Assembly: GCA_007127695.1 (NCBI GenBank) | Contig: SKYW01000127.1 | Span: forward strand, 1 to 6,667 | Source: Balneolales bacterium | GTDB lineage: Bacteria > Bacteroidota > Rhodothermia > Balneolales > Natronogracilivirgulaceae | Direction: 5' to 3' | Length of the DNA: 6,667 bases | Shown here: positions 1 to 6,642 of the stretch, one piece after another | Layout of the letters: each line of letters begins with the position of its first letter | How positions within the stretch are numbered: position 1 is the first letter of the stretch | Position numbers and translations under genes: made by a program | The notes under the pieces: model-generated | Seen by the model: only the letters and a program-made list of their open reading frames with translations | Database searches by the model: none | Told to the model about the DNA's origin: nothing

Positions 1-1561
1 AAGCGGAATTCCCGGGGTTGAGCTCCAGGGCCCTTTGCGCCATCTCCTTTGCGTCATCAAGCCGGATTTCCCGCTCGGAGAGATAATAGGCGTAGTTGTT
101 CAGGGCCACGTCGTTGTCCGGGTCCAGCGTGATGGCTTCCTCATAGGCGGCATCGGCCTCGTCCCAGTTGTCCAGAGAAGCGTACGCATCGCCAAGCGTG
201 CCCAGGATGATGGACCGGAACGGCGCGCGCGCGGGCAAGTCCGCTGCGGCGCTCAGCCATTTGGCGGCTTCTTCGTGTTCCTCCTTCAGGAAATAGGCGC
301 CGCCGACAAAAAACAGGATGAAGGCATCCTGCGGGATGAATTCCTCGGCGCGCAGACCGGCCTCGATCGTCTCCTCGTACATCCCCTCGATGTAGTAGGT
401 CTGCACGAGCTGGCGCCAGGCGGCATCGTTTTCGGGCATCAGTTCGGTGGTGCGATGCAGATGGTGCAGCGCCTGCTCCCCATCCTCCGTGATGATATGA
501 AATTCCGCGGCCATGGCGTGTATCATGCCGTTATCGGGGTCATCGGTGATGAGCGTATCCACCAGCATGGAAGCCGTATCCTTCAGCTGTCGGTTGTCCG
601 GGTCGTGCGAAAACCGGCTCAGCACATACTGGACGATCTCCAGCTTGTTGGACAGGGAAACGACCGGATCCCCGACCAGTCCCAGCAGCAGCTCGCCTGC
701 CTTGTCCCATTCCTCATTCATAATGTGGATATCGGCCAGGTTGACAAGTGCCTCGGGATGTTGCGGATTGCGCAGCAGCACCTGCTCCAGCAGGCCGGCC
801 GCCTCGTCGACACGCTCCTCCTCAAGGTAAAACTGGCTGAGCATGAGCAGGGTATTCACATTGCCCTGGTCCAGCTCCAGGATTTTGAGCAGTTCCCGGA
901 TGATGGCATCGGTGTCATCCATCCTGGAAAAATTGCTGATGCGCTGATAGTGGATGGCGCGGTCGGGACCCGTGAGGTCCAGGATCTGCTGATAGCTCAG
1001 GTTGGATGCCTCGTAGTCACCCTGCGATGCCTGGATGCGCGCCCTGGTGTAGAGCAACTGGATATCGCCGGGATGGTAGGTGAGGGCCGTATCAAGATGG
1101 TGGAGCACTTCCCGGTATTCACCGCTGCCACGCAGCCCGTCGACCAGCATCAGGCGATACCACTTGTTTTCGGGTTCAAGCTCCACGGCTCGCCGGCTGT
1201 AGAAGACGCTGCCGGTATAGTCGTTTTTCTCAAGGTAAAGCCGTGCCAGCGCGTAGTTGACCCCGGACATGTGCGGCAGCATGGCATGCGCACGGGTCAG
1301 ATGGGACTCGGCGCGCTCCGGGTCGTTCAGCTCCAGGGCGGTGAGGCCGCGGATGAAATGGGACCGCGCCCTTGTCTCTTCTTCGGAGCCGGGCTGTGCC
1401 TCAGGCAAACCGGGTTGCGTCCGGTCAGGCGCCGGCTGGCCTTGTGGATGTTCCGGGCGATCGGCGACCGTCGGTTCGGTTGAGGAACAAGCGGAAAGGG
1501 TAAATGTCGCTGCCAGGATGGCGGACAGAAAGGGTACAAGCAGGGCGGTTCTCACGTGCAT
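1..1561 (-). CDS. TPR-repeat lipoprotein, C-terminus cut by the window edge
   Basis: The minus-strand frame is open from an ATG at 1561 to the left edge, giving 520 codons with no stop. The first 25 residues are a lipoprotein signal peptide: Arg4, a hydrophobic stretch at about 6-20, and the lipobox LSAC with Cys25 as the lipidated residue. Ser26 at +2 fits outer-membrane retention. Residues 28-62 form a Pro/Gln/Glu-rich linker. From about 68 to the edge the protein is helical with repeated TPR signatures of the A-x-x-x-Y/L-x-x-A-L-x-L-x-P type, for example around 100-131, 235-268, 345-378, 380-412, 454-482 and 484-516. The last visible unit (LNNYAYYLSERE, then ALELNPGNSA) resembles the C-terminal TPRs of Bacteroidota-type lipoproteins. 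TPRs mediate protein-protein contacts, so a scaffold role at the envelope is likely, but no partner can be named. The gene follows the kinase in the same direction after a 233-bp gap. There is no clear Shine-Dalgarno sequence. A GTG two codons downstream of the ATG is an alternative start. Confidence 0.88.
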   Translation of the reverse strand, partial: MHVRTALLVPFLSAILAATFTLSACSSTEPTVADRPEHPQGQPAPDRTQPGLPEAQPGSEEETRARSHFIRGLTALELNDPERAESHLTRAHAMLPHMSGVNYALARLYLEKNDYTGSVFYSRRAVELEPENKWYRLMLVDGLRGSGEYREVLHHLDTALTYHPGDIQLLYTRARIQASQGDYEASNLSYQQILDLTGPDRAIHYQRISNFSRMDDTDAIIRELLKILELDQGNVNTLLMLSQFYLEEERVDEAAGLLEQVLLRNPQHPEALVNLADIHIMNEEWDKAGELLLGLVGDPVVSLSNKLEIVQYVLSRFSHDPDNRQLKDTASMLVDTLITDDPDNGMIHAMAAEFHIITEDGEQALHHLHRTTELMPENDAAWRQLVQTYYIEGMYEETIEAGLRAEEFIPQDAFILFFVGGAYFLKEEHEEAAKWLSAAADLPARAPFRSIILGTLGDAYASLDNWDEADAAYEEAITLDPDNDVALNNYAYYLSEREIRLDDAKEMAQRALELNPGNSA

Positions 1562-1582
1562 CGGATTCCGTTTCAGGATAAT

Positions 1583-1590
1583 TTTATTAA
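1583..1590 (-). promoter_or_regulatory. Possible -10 element of the TPR lipoprotein gene
   Basis: Read on the minus strand, the only AT-rich patch just upstream of the lipoprotein start contains TAATAAAA, with overlapping hexamers TAATAA and TAAAAT. A weak TTGTTC lies 17 nt upstream of TAATAA. The position, about 22-29 nt before the ATG, would give a short leader. The match is poor, and promoter consensus differs in Bacteroidota-like bacteria, so this is only a candidate. Confidence 0.22.
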
Positions 1591-1699
1591 GGTAACGAAT
1601 TACGCCGAACAATGGTACGGTGTGACGGGTTCGTGGGAGAGAATGCACCGGCACCCTGGTTCCGCCTGTCTCATCGCTTCGGCCAAACACCGGCCTGTT

Positions 1700-1779
1700 G
1701 CCGCAAACATGCCAATTTTGTCGCAAACATGTCAATTTTGCCGCAAGCATGCCAATTTTGCCGCAAACATGTCAATTCA
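1700..1779. repeat. Four tandem copies of a 20-bp unit
   Basis: Four head-to-tail 20-bp units start at 1700, 1720, 1740 and 1760. The plus-strand consensus is GCCGCAAACATGYCAATTTT. Copy 1 fits exactly. Copy 2 has T at unit position 2, copy 3 has G at unit position 8, and copy 4 ends in CA instead of TT. Unit position 13 alternates C, T, C, T, so the array could also be a duplicated 40-bp block. The period is not a multiple of three and no convincing gene covers it, so it is non-coding. It sits 15 bp after the kinase stop codon and about 140 bp upstream of the lipoprotein start. Possible roles are a multi-site operator, a slipped-strand minisatellite, or a leftover mobile-element end. Confidence 0.93.
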
Positions 1780-1794
1780 GCCTGAAAACCACTG

Positions 1795-2676
1795 TCAATA
1801 ACGGCGCAGTATGGATTCGGTCTGTGACACGTACATGCCGCCGAAGAGGTTGACGTGGACCAGCAGGGGGTACAGGTTGTAGATGTCGCGGCGTTCGGAG
1901 AAACCGGGCTGAAGCGGCCACGATTCTTCGTATCCAGAGTAGAAATCACGGCCGAAGCCGCCGAAAAGCGTGGTGAAAGCGAGTTCGGTCTCACGGTGGC
2001 CGTAATAGACGGCGGGATCGATGAGGACGGGCTGGTTTTCATTGTCGCACATGTAGTTGCCGCCCCAGAGATCGCCGTGAAGCAGCGAGGGCGGCTCGTC
2101 CGGCAGCAGCTCAGGCAGGCTTTTGCCGAGGCGGTCCAGCGATTGCCTGGCCGGGCCGTTGAAAAAACCACGCTCACGGGCCATGGCGAACTGGGGTTCC
2201 AGCCGGCATTCCATAAAGAAGCTGTTCCAGTTGTCGCGCCAGTCGTTTTTCTGGGGCAGCCTGCCGATGTAGTTGTCGTGGTCCAGCCCGTACTGCCGGT
2301 TCGCATGCCGGTGGAGCCCGGCAAGGGCGCGTCCGAAACGCCGGTCAAAATCGCCGCTCCGGCGCCCCTCATCAACAAAGGAGAGGATCAGGAAGGCCTG
2401 TCCGGATTCATGGTCTTCCGTGAGGCCTGTCACTTCCGGGATGCGTATTTCGCCGGTTTCGCCGGCCGCGTCCGCCATCAGCTGCAGTCCCGCCGCCTCT
2501 TTTTCGAACATGTCGCGCAGCGAGATCTTGTTCTGTTTGACGAAGTAACGGCTGCCGTCCTGCAGGGAGATCTGCATGGTATCGTTGATGCAGCCCCCGC
2601 CGACCGGTGCGTCCCCGGTCACTTCCTGACCGGTCCGATCGAGGAAAAAGTCCAGCAGTGCGGGTGAAAGGGTCAT
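1795..2676 (-). CDS. Fructosamine/ribulosamine 3-kinase family protein
   Basis: The 293-residue product is close to the usual length of the fructosamine-3-kinase family (E. coli YniA type), which has a protein-kinase-like fold. In order it shows a Gly-rich GGGCIND loop (26-32), FVKQN with the probable ATP-binding Lys48, FEKEAAGL with acidic partner residues (57-64), NYIGRLPQKN (135-144), the catalytic loop LLHGDLWGGN (198-207, Asp202), and IDPAVYYGHRETELA (219-233) with metal-binding Asp220. It ends with a family-typical segment around YPLLVHVNLFGG (269-280). Family members phosphorylate carbon 3 of the sugar in ketoamine adducts on protein lysines, so the adduct falls off. Many bacterial members prefer ribulosamines or erythrulosamines to fructosamines. 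The start ATG shares an ATGA with the stop of the upstream phosphatase gene, which suggests coupled translation and a shared pathway. All key motifs are intact. Cytosolic; no signal peptide. Substrate preference cannot be read from the sequence. Confidence 0.93.
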   Translation of the reverse strand: MTLSPALLDFFLDRTGQEVTGDAPVGGGCINDTMQISLQDGSRYFVKQNKISLRDMFEKEAAGLQLMADAAGETGEIRIPEVTGLTEDHESGQAFLILSFVDEGRRSGDFDRRFGRALAGLHRHANRQYGLDHDNYIGRLPQKNDWRDNWNSFFMECRLEPQFAMARERGFFNGPARQSLDRLGKSLPELLPDEPPSLLHGDLWGGNYMCDNENQPVLIDPAVYYGHRETELAFTTLFGGFGRDFYSGYEESWPLQPGFSERRDIYNLYPLLVHVNLFGGMYVSQTESILRRY

Positions 2677-3212
2677 TTTCCGTCCGATCCGTTTTTCATG
2701 TGGGGACGAACCGCATCCAGCAGCGACTCGCAGCTGCGCAGCACAATTTCGTACACCAGTTCAAATCCGTTGATACCGCCGTAGTAGGGATCCGGCACTT
2801 CGCGGTCGCCGGGCACCGGATCAAAATCGCGCAACAGGAAGATCTTGTTGCGGTACTGCCCTTTCCGGTCCAGCCGCTGCAGATCGCGCAGGTTCTCCTT
2901 GTCCATGGCAATCACCAGGTCGAAATACGCAAGGTCGGAATACTCGAACTTGCGCGCCTTGGAGTTGAGGGTCACCCCGTACTGTTCGGCTACCATCCGG
3001 CTTTTGCTGTTGGCCGGTTCCCCCACATGGTATGCGGCCGTGCCGGCAGAGTCCACTTCCACCAGTGATGAAAAGCCGTTTTTATTGATGATGTGCTGGA
3101 AAACGCCTTCTGCCGTCGGGCTGCGGCAGATATTCCCGAGGCATACGAAACAGATGCGGAGAGGTTCTTCGGCGGTAATAGTTCTGAGATCCAGGTTGGT
3201 AACCGTTTGCAT
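2673..3212 (-). CDS. Low-molecular-weight phosphatase (LMW-PTP family)
   Basis: The 179-residue product carries the P-loop CLGNICRSP (24-32), in which Cys24 is the nucleophile and Arg30 binds phosphate. DPYYG (141-145) supplies the general acid Asp141. SAGTAAYHVGEPAN (55-68) and AMDKENL (102-108) are also family-typical. The catalytic core begins near residue 18, so the protein has an N-terminal extension of about 15 residues compared with the usual 150-160-residue enzymes. No in-frame Met lies nearer the core, and no Shine-Dalgarno sequence precedes the ATG. The family includes tyrosine phosphatases of exopolysaccharide control (Wzb), arsenate reductases and enzymes that dephosphorylate protein ribulosamine-5-phosphates. 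The ATGA overlap with a fructosamine-kinase-family gene, and the absence of capsule genes or a tyrosine kinase nearby, favour the deglycation role here. That is inference, and a true protein-tyrosine phosphatase remains possible. Confidence 0.93.
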   Translation of the reverse strand: MQTVTNLDLRTITAEEPLRICFVCLGNICRSPTAEGVFQHIINKNGFSSLVEVDSAGTAAYHVGEPANSKSRMVAEQYGVTLNSKARKFEYSDLAYFDLVIAMDKENLRDLQRLDRKGQYRNKIFLLRDFDPVPGDREVPDPYYGGINGFELVYEIVLRSCESLLDAVRPHMKNGSDGK

Positions 3213-3456
3213 GATAGTTGTTTATGTGTATTCAGGCGTCACAGTCCGGCACGCCGGGTGTCGCTTGAAGTCAATTCTGCAATAAAAAAGCCACTTTTTT
3301 TATAATTTTCCAATGATCTATTTTTTTATTGCTGCCGGATGCGTTTACTTTCCCGTTCAGGGTCGGAACTTCTGACACACAGGCTAATGCTGTCTTGAAA
3401 GTTTCGTATATTAACGCTCTTGAAAAAATCAAATGTAGCGAACCCCTTCTCGTGGT
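3213..3456. promoter_or_regulatory. Divergent intergenic region between the phosphatase gene and ileS
   Basis: These 244 bp separate two divergently transcribed genes, so both promoters probably lie here. The middle (about 3281-3332) is very AT-rich and includes an AT-dominated hairpin, AAAAAAG-CCA-CTTTTTT (3284-3300), directly followed by TATAAT (3301-3306). CCGG-CACG-CCGG (3246-3257) could form a small GC hairpin in the phosphatase leader. Toward ileS, TATATTAA (3407-3414) is a candidate -10 region, but no well-spaced -35 element goes with it. I see no T-box leader before ileS and no strong ribosome binding site for either gene. The region is a supported promoter location; the exact elements are not. 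Confidence 0.45.
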
Positions 3457-6400
3457 ATGAGTAAGAAATTCAAGGAAGTCAAACAGTTACAGTACGCCAA
3501 AGCGGAACTTGAAATTCTGGATTGGTGGAAGGAAAATGACGTTTTCAACAAAAGCCTATCCACCCGCCAGGATGGGATTCCGTTCACGTTTTATGAGGGT
3601 CCGCCCACAGCGAACGGACGTCCCGGCATCCACCACGTGCTTTCCCGCACGGTGAAGGACCTTTTCTGCCGCTACAAGACGCTCAAGGGGTTCAAAGTGG
3701 ACCGCAAGGGCGGCTGGGACACGCACGGGCTGCCGGTCGAGATCGAAGTGGAGAAGGAACTCGGGCTGCAGGGACGCGCGCAGGTCGAGGAGTACGGAAT
3801 TGCCGAATACAACGCCAAATGCCGCGAAAGCGTGCTGCGGTACACCGGCGAATGGAACCGCCTCACCGACCGCATGGGCTATTGGGTGGACCTGGAGAAC
3901 CCGTACGTCACCTTCGACAACAACTACATCGAGTCGGTCTGGTGGGCGCTGCGACAGATGTTCGACAAGGGTCTCATATATAAGGGATATAAAATCCAGT
4001 GGTACTCCCCCGGCAGCAATACCGTGCTCAGTTCGCACGAGGTGAGCCTGGGTTACAAGGAGGTGCAGGATCCTTCGGTCTACATCACGTTTCCGGTGGA
4101 CGGTGAAGAGCGCACGCACTTCATGGCATGGACCACCACGCCGTGGACGCTCATCTCCAATATGGTGCTGGCGGTGCACCCGGAGCTGGACTACGTGAAA
4201 GTCCGCGTGGAGCACGACGGCGAGGAAGCGTTCTACTATCTGGCCAAGGCATTGGCTACCAAAGTTTTGGGCGACGGATACGAGGTAGTGCAGGAGATGA
4301 AGGGCGCCGACCTGGTGGGCCGCACCTATGAGCCGATGTTCGACTACGCCCTCGGCAAGATTTCAAAAGATCAGGCCTGGCGCGTGGTTCCGGCTGATTT
4401 TGTGACACTGGAGGATGGCACCGGCATCGTCCACATCGCCCCTGCCTTTGGCGCCGACGACTACGACGTCTGCCAGCGTGAGGGCATCCCGATGTTCAAC
4501 CCCGTGAGCAGGGAGGGCCGTTTTGAGCCGGTCGTAACGGATTTTGACGGTGAGTGGTTCAAGGATGCCGACAAGGGCATCATCCGCAATATCAAGGAGC
4601 GGGGACGCATGTTCCGGCACGAGACGTACCTCCACAACTATCCGCATGACTGGCGCAAGGGCACCCCGCTGATGTCCTATCCCGTCGAATCCTGGTTCAT
4701 ACGCACCACTGCGGTCCGTGACCGGATGGTCGAGCTGAACCGGGAAATCAACTGGAAACCGCCCGGCACCGGCACCGGACGTTTCGGCGCCTGGCTTGAA
4801 AACAACGTGGACTGGGCCATTTCCCGCCAGCGCTACTGGGGCACGCCGCTCCCGATCTGGGTCAACGACCAGAATCCTGACGACATCGTCTGCATCGGCA
4901 GCATCGAGGAGCTGCGCGAGAAGGCGGGACTCGATCCCAAAGTCGAGCTGGACCTGCACCGTCCGTACATCGACGACATCACCTGGAAAGCCGACGACGG
5001 CGGCACCATGCGCCGCATTCCCGATCTGCTGGATGTGTGGTTCGACTCGGGCGCCATGCCCTTCGCCCAGCGGCACTATCCTTTTGAAAAGAAGGGGGAA
5101 TTCAAGGAGAACTTCCCGGCCGACTTTATCGCCGAGGGTGTGGACCAGACCCGTGGCTGGTTCTATACACTGCACGCCATCGCCATCATACTCTTCGATT
5201 CGCCGGCCTACCTCAATGTGGTCTCCAACGGACTGGTGCTCGACGCCAAAGGCAACAAGATGAGCAAGACCAAGAACAACACGGTCGATCCGTTCGAGAT
5301 GATCAGCAAATACGGGGCGGACACTACCCGCTGGTACATGATGAGCAACTCATCGCCGTGGGAAAACCTCAAGTTCAGTGAAGAGGGCATCCAGGAGACC
5401 CAGCGCAAGTTTTTCAATACGCTCATCAGCACCTACTCATTCCTGGCGATGTATGCCAACATCGACAAGTGGACCTATTCCGGCGTGCCCATCCCGTACC
5501 CGGACCGTTCCGAGATGGACCGCTGGATCATCTCCCGCCAGTTCACCACCATCAAAAAGGTGGATTCATTCCTGGATGACTACGAACCGACCCGTGCCGT
5601 GCGCGAGATCGAGCGTTTTGCCGAGGAGCTGAGCAACTGGTATGTGCGCCGCAACCGCCGTCGGTTCTGGAAAGAAGGCAAGAGCCTGGACAAGACCGCT
5701 GCGTACCAGACCCTGTACGAATGCCTGGTCAACCTGGTCAAAATGGCCAGTCCGGTCGCCCCGTTCCTCAGCGAGTGGGTCTACCGGAACCTCAACAGTG
5801 TGACCGGATTCGAAGAGGAGTCGGTCCACCTGACGTTCTACACTGCTGTGGAAGAGACAGCGATTGACCGTGAGCTGGAGTACCGGATGGATATGGCCCG
5901 GACTATCTCATCGATCGTGCTGCGCATCCGGAACAAAATCAATGTCAATGTGCGCCAGCCTCTTGCGAAACTGATTGTGCCGGCCAACAATCAGGAACAA
6001 CGGAAGGCAATAGATTCCGTAAAAGATATTATATTAGAAGAAGTAAACGTTAAGCAGATCATGTACGTCGACGACGATTCCGGCATCGTCCAGAAAAGTG
6101 CCAAACCAAATTATCCGGTTCTGGGCAAGAAGATGGGCAAGCGGATGAAAGCTGTGGCGTCGGCGGTGCAGCAGCTCACTACGGAGCAGATAACCGAATT
6201 TGAAAAACAGGGTTCCTTGCAGCTGGATTTTCAGGATGGAGATCCGGTCACGCTTGGCAACGATGATGTGATCATAACGAGGCACGGCCTGGAAGGCTGG
6301 TCAGTGGAGGCCGAATCAGGTATTACTGTTGCCCTGGATACGGAACTCACCGACGAACTGATCCGCGAAGGGCTGGCCCGTGAAATCGTAAACCGGATTC

Positions 6401-6630
6401 AGAACATGCGGAAGGAAGCAAATTATGAGCTTACCGACCGTATTGATATCTTTCTGGACGGCGACGAAGAAGTAACGTCCGCCGTTGCGTTCATGAAGGA
6501 GTATGTAAAGCGCGAAACACTGGCTGAGGCCATTGAATTCGGCACTGTCAGTGATTTTGATTTTGTAAAGCAGTGGGAAATTGACGATAAAAGCTGTACC
6601 ATTGCGATTCAACGTAATACCAACTATTAA
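3457..6630 (+). CDS. ileS: Isoleucyl-tRNA synthetase, eukaryote-like type with GIHH signature
   Basis: This complete 1057-residue class Ia synthetase joins isoleucine to tRNA-Ile in the cytosol. The catalytic Rossmann domain starts near residue 40, with PTANGRPGIHH (50-60), WDTHGLPVE (87-95), DWAISRQRYWG (452-462), DVWFDSG (526-532), GVDQTRGWFYTL (561-572) and the KMSKT loop (601-605). The CP1 editing domain (about 200-395) has TTTPW (226-230) and GTGIVHIAPAFGADDYDV (321-338). His326 and Asp335 align by motif with the editing residues of the E. coli enzyme, so hydrolysis of Val-tRNA-Ile should be intact. The anticodon-binding helical domain (about 685-835) has NWYVRRNRRRFW (727-738). The C-terminal part (about 840-1057) lacks the Cys-rich zinc finger of the E. 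coli-type enzyme, and the length also fits the IleRS2/eukaryote-like type. The canonical HIGH motif (HxGH) is replaced by GIHH (57-60), a swap linked to mupirocin hyper-resistance. The start is supported by a family-typical N-terminus. Another gene follows 12 bp downstream. Confidence 0.97.
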   Translation: MSKKFKEVKQLQYAKAELEILDWWKENDVFNKSLSTRQDGIPFTFYEGPPTANGRPGIHHVLSRTVKDLFCRYKTLKGFKVDRKGGWDTHGLPVEIEVEKELGLQGRAQVEEYGIAEYNAKCRESVLRYTGEWNRLTDRMGYWVDLENPYVTFDNNYIESVWWALRQMFDKGLIYKGYKIQWYSPGSNTVLSSHEVSLGYKEVQDPSVYITFPVDGEERTHFMAWTTTPWTLISNMVLAVHPELDYVKVRVEHDGEEAFYYLAKALATKVLGDGYEVVQEMKGADLVGRTYEPMFDYALGKISKDQAWRVVPADFVTLEDGTGIVHIAPAFGADDYDVCQREGIPMFNPVSREGRFEPVVTDFDGEWFKDADKGIIRNIKERGRMFRHETYLHNYPHDWRKGTPLMSYPVESWFIRTTAVRDRMVELNREINWKPPGTGTGRFGAWLENNVDWAISRQRYWGTPLPIWVNDQNPDDIVCIGSIEELREKAGLDPKVELDLHRPYIDDITWKADDGGTMRRIPDLLDVWFDSGAMPFAQRHYPFEKKGEFKENFPADFIAEGVDQTRGWFYTLHAIAIILFDSPAYLNVVSNGLVLDAKGNKMSKTKNNTVDPFEMISKYGADTTRWYMMSNSSPWENLKFSEEGIQETQRKFFNTLISTYSFLAMYANIDKWTYSGVPIPYPDRSEMDRWIISRQFTTIKKVDSFLDDYEPTRAVREIERFAEELSNWYVRRNRRRFWKEGKSLDKTAAYQTLYECLVNLVKMASPVAPFLSEWVYRNLNSVTGFEEESVHLTFYTAVEETAIDRELEYRMDMARTISSIVLRIRNKINVNVRQPLAKLIVPANNQEQRKAIDSVKDIILEEVNVKQIMYVDDDSGIVQKSAKPNYPVLGKKMGKRMKAVASAVQQLTTEQITEFEKQGSLQLDFQDGDPVTLGNDDVIITRHGLEGWSVEAESGITVALDTELTDELIREGLAREIVNRIQNMRKEANYELTDRIDIFLDGDEEVTSAVAFMKEYVKRETLAEAIEFGTVSDFDFVKQWEIDDKSCTIAIQRNTNY

Positions 6631-6642
6631 TCCTCTGCAGCT

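Noticed and set aside
35..1483. 482-codon plus-strand open frame
   Set aside because: It lies antisense to the TPR lipoprotein frame, which has a lipobox and TPR motifs. Its translation shows no recognisable domain and looks like the mirror of GC-rich codons.
1681..1695. GGCC-AAACACC-GGCC as terminator or operator
   Set aside because: The arms are only 4 bp, there is no U tract, and GGCC is itself palindromic, so chance is likely.
1700..1779. CRISPR array
   Set aside because: The units abut directly with no unique spacers, and no cas genes are present.
1671..2378. 235-codon minus-strand frame running through the repeat array
   Set aside because: It is out of frame with the kinase and dominated by Thr/Ser/Ala/Pro-rich shadow sequence. 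The 20-bp period shifts frame at each unit, so the array is not a coding repeat.
1855..2667. 270-codon plus-strand open frame
   Set aside because: It is antisense to the kinase gene, whose catalytic motifs are intact. It is a compositional shadow.
3284..3306. Intrinsic terminator at the AT-rich hairpin
   Set aside because: The stem is almost all A-T, and both flanking genes are transcribed away from this site, so there is no transcript to end here.
3213..3456. T-box riboswitch before ileS
   Set aside because: I could not find a T-box consensus or an antiterminator/terminator pair, and the leader is short.
4363..5175. 270-codon minus-strand open frame
   Set aside because: It is antisense to the catalytic and editing region of ileS, with no family motifs.
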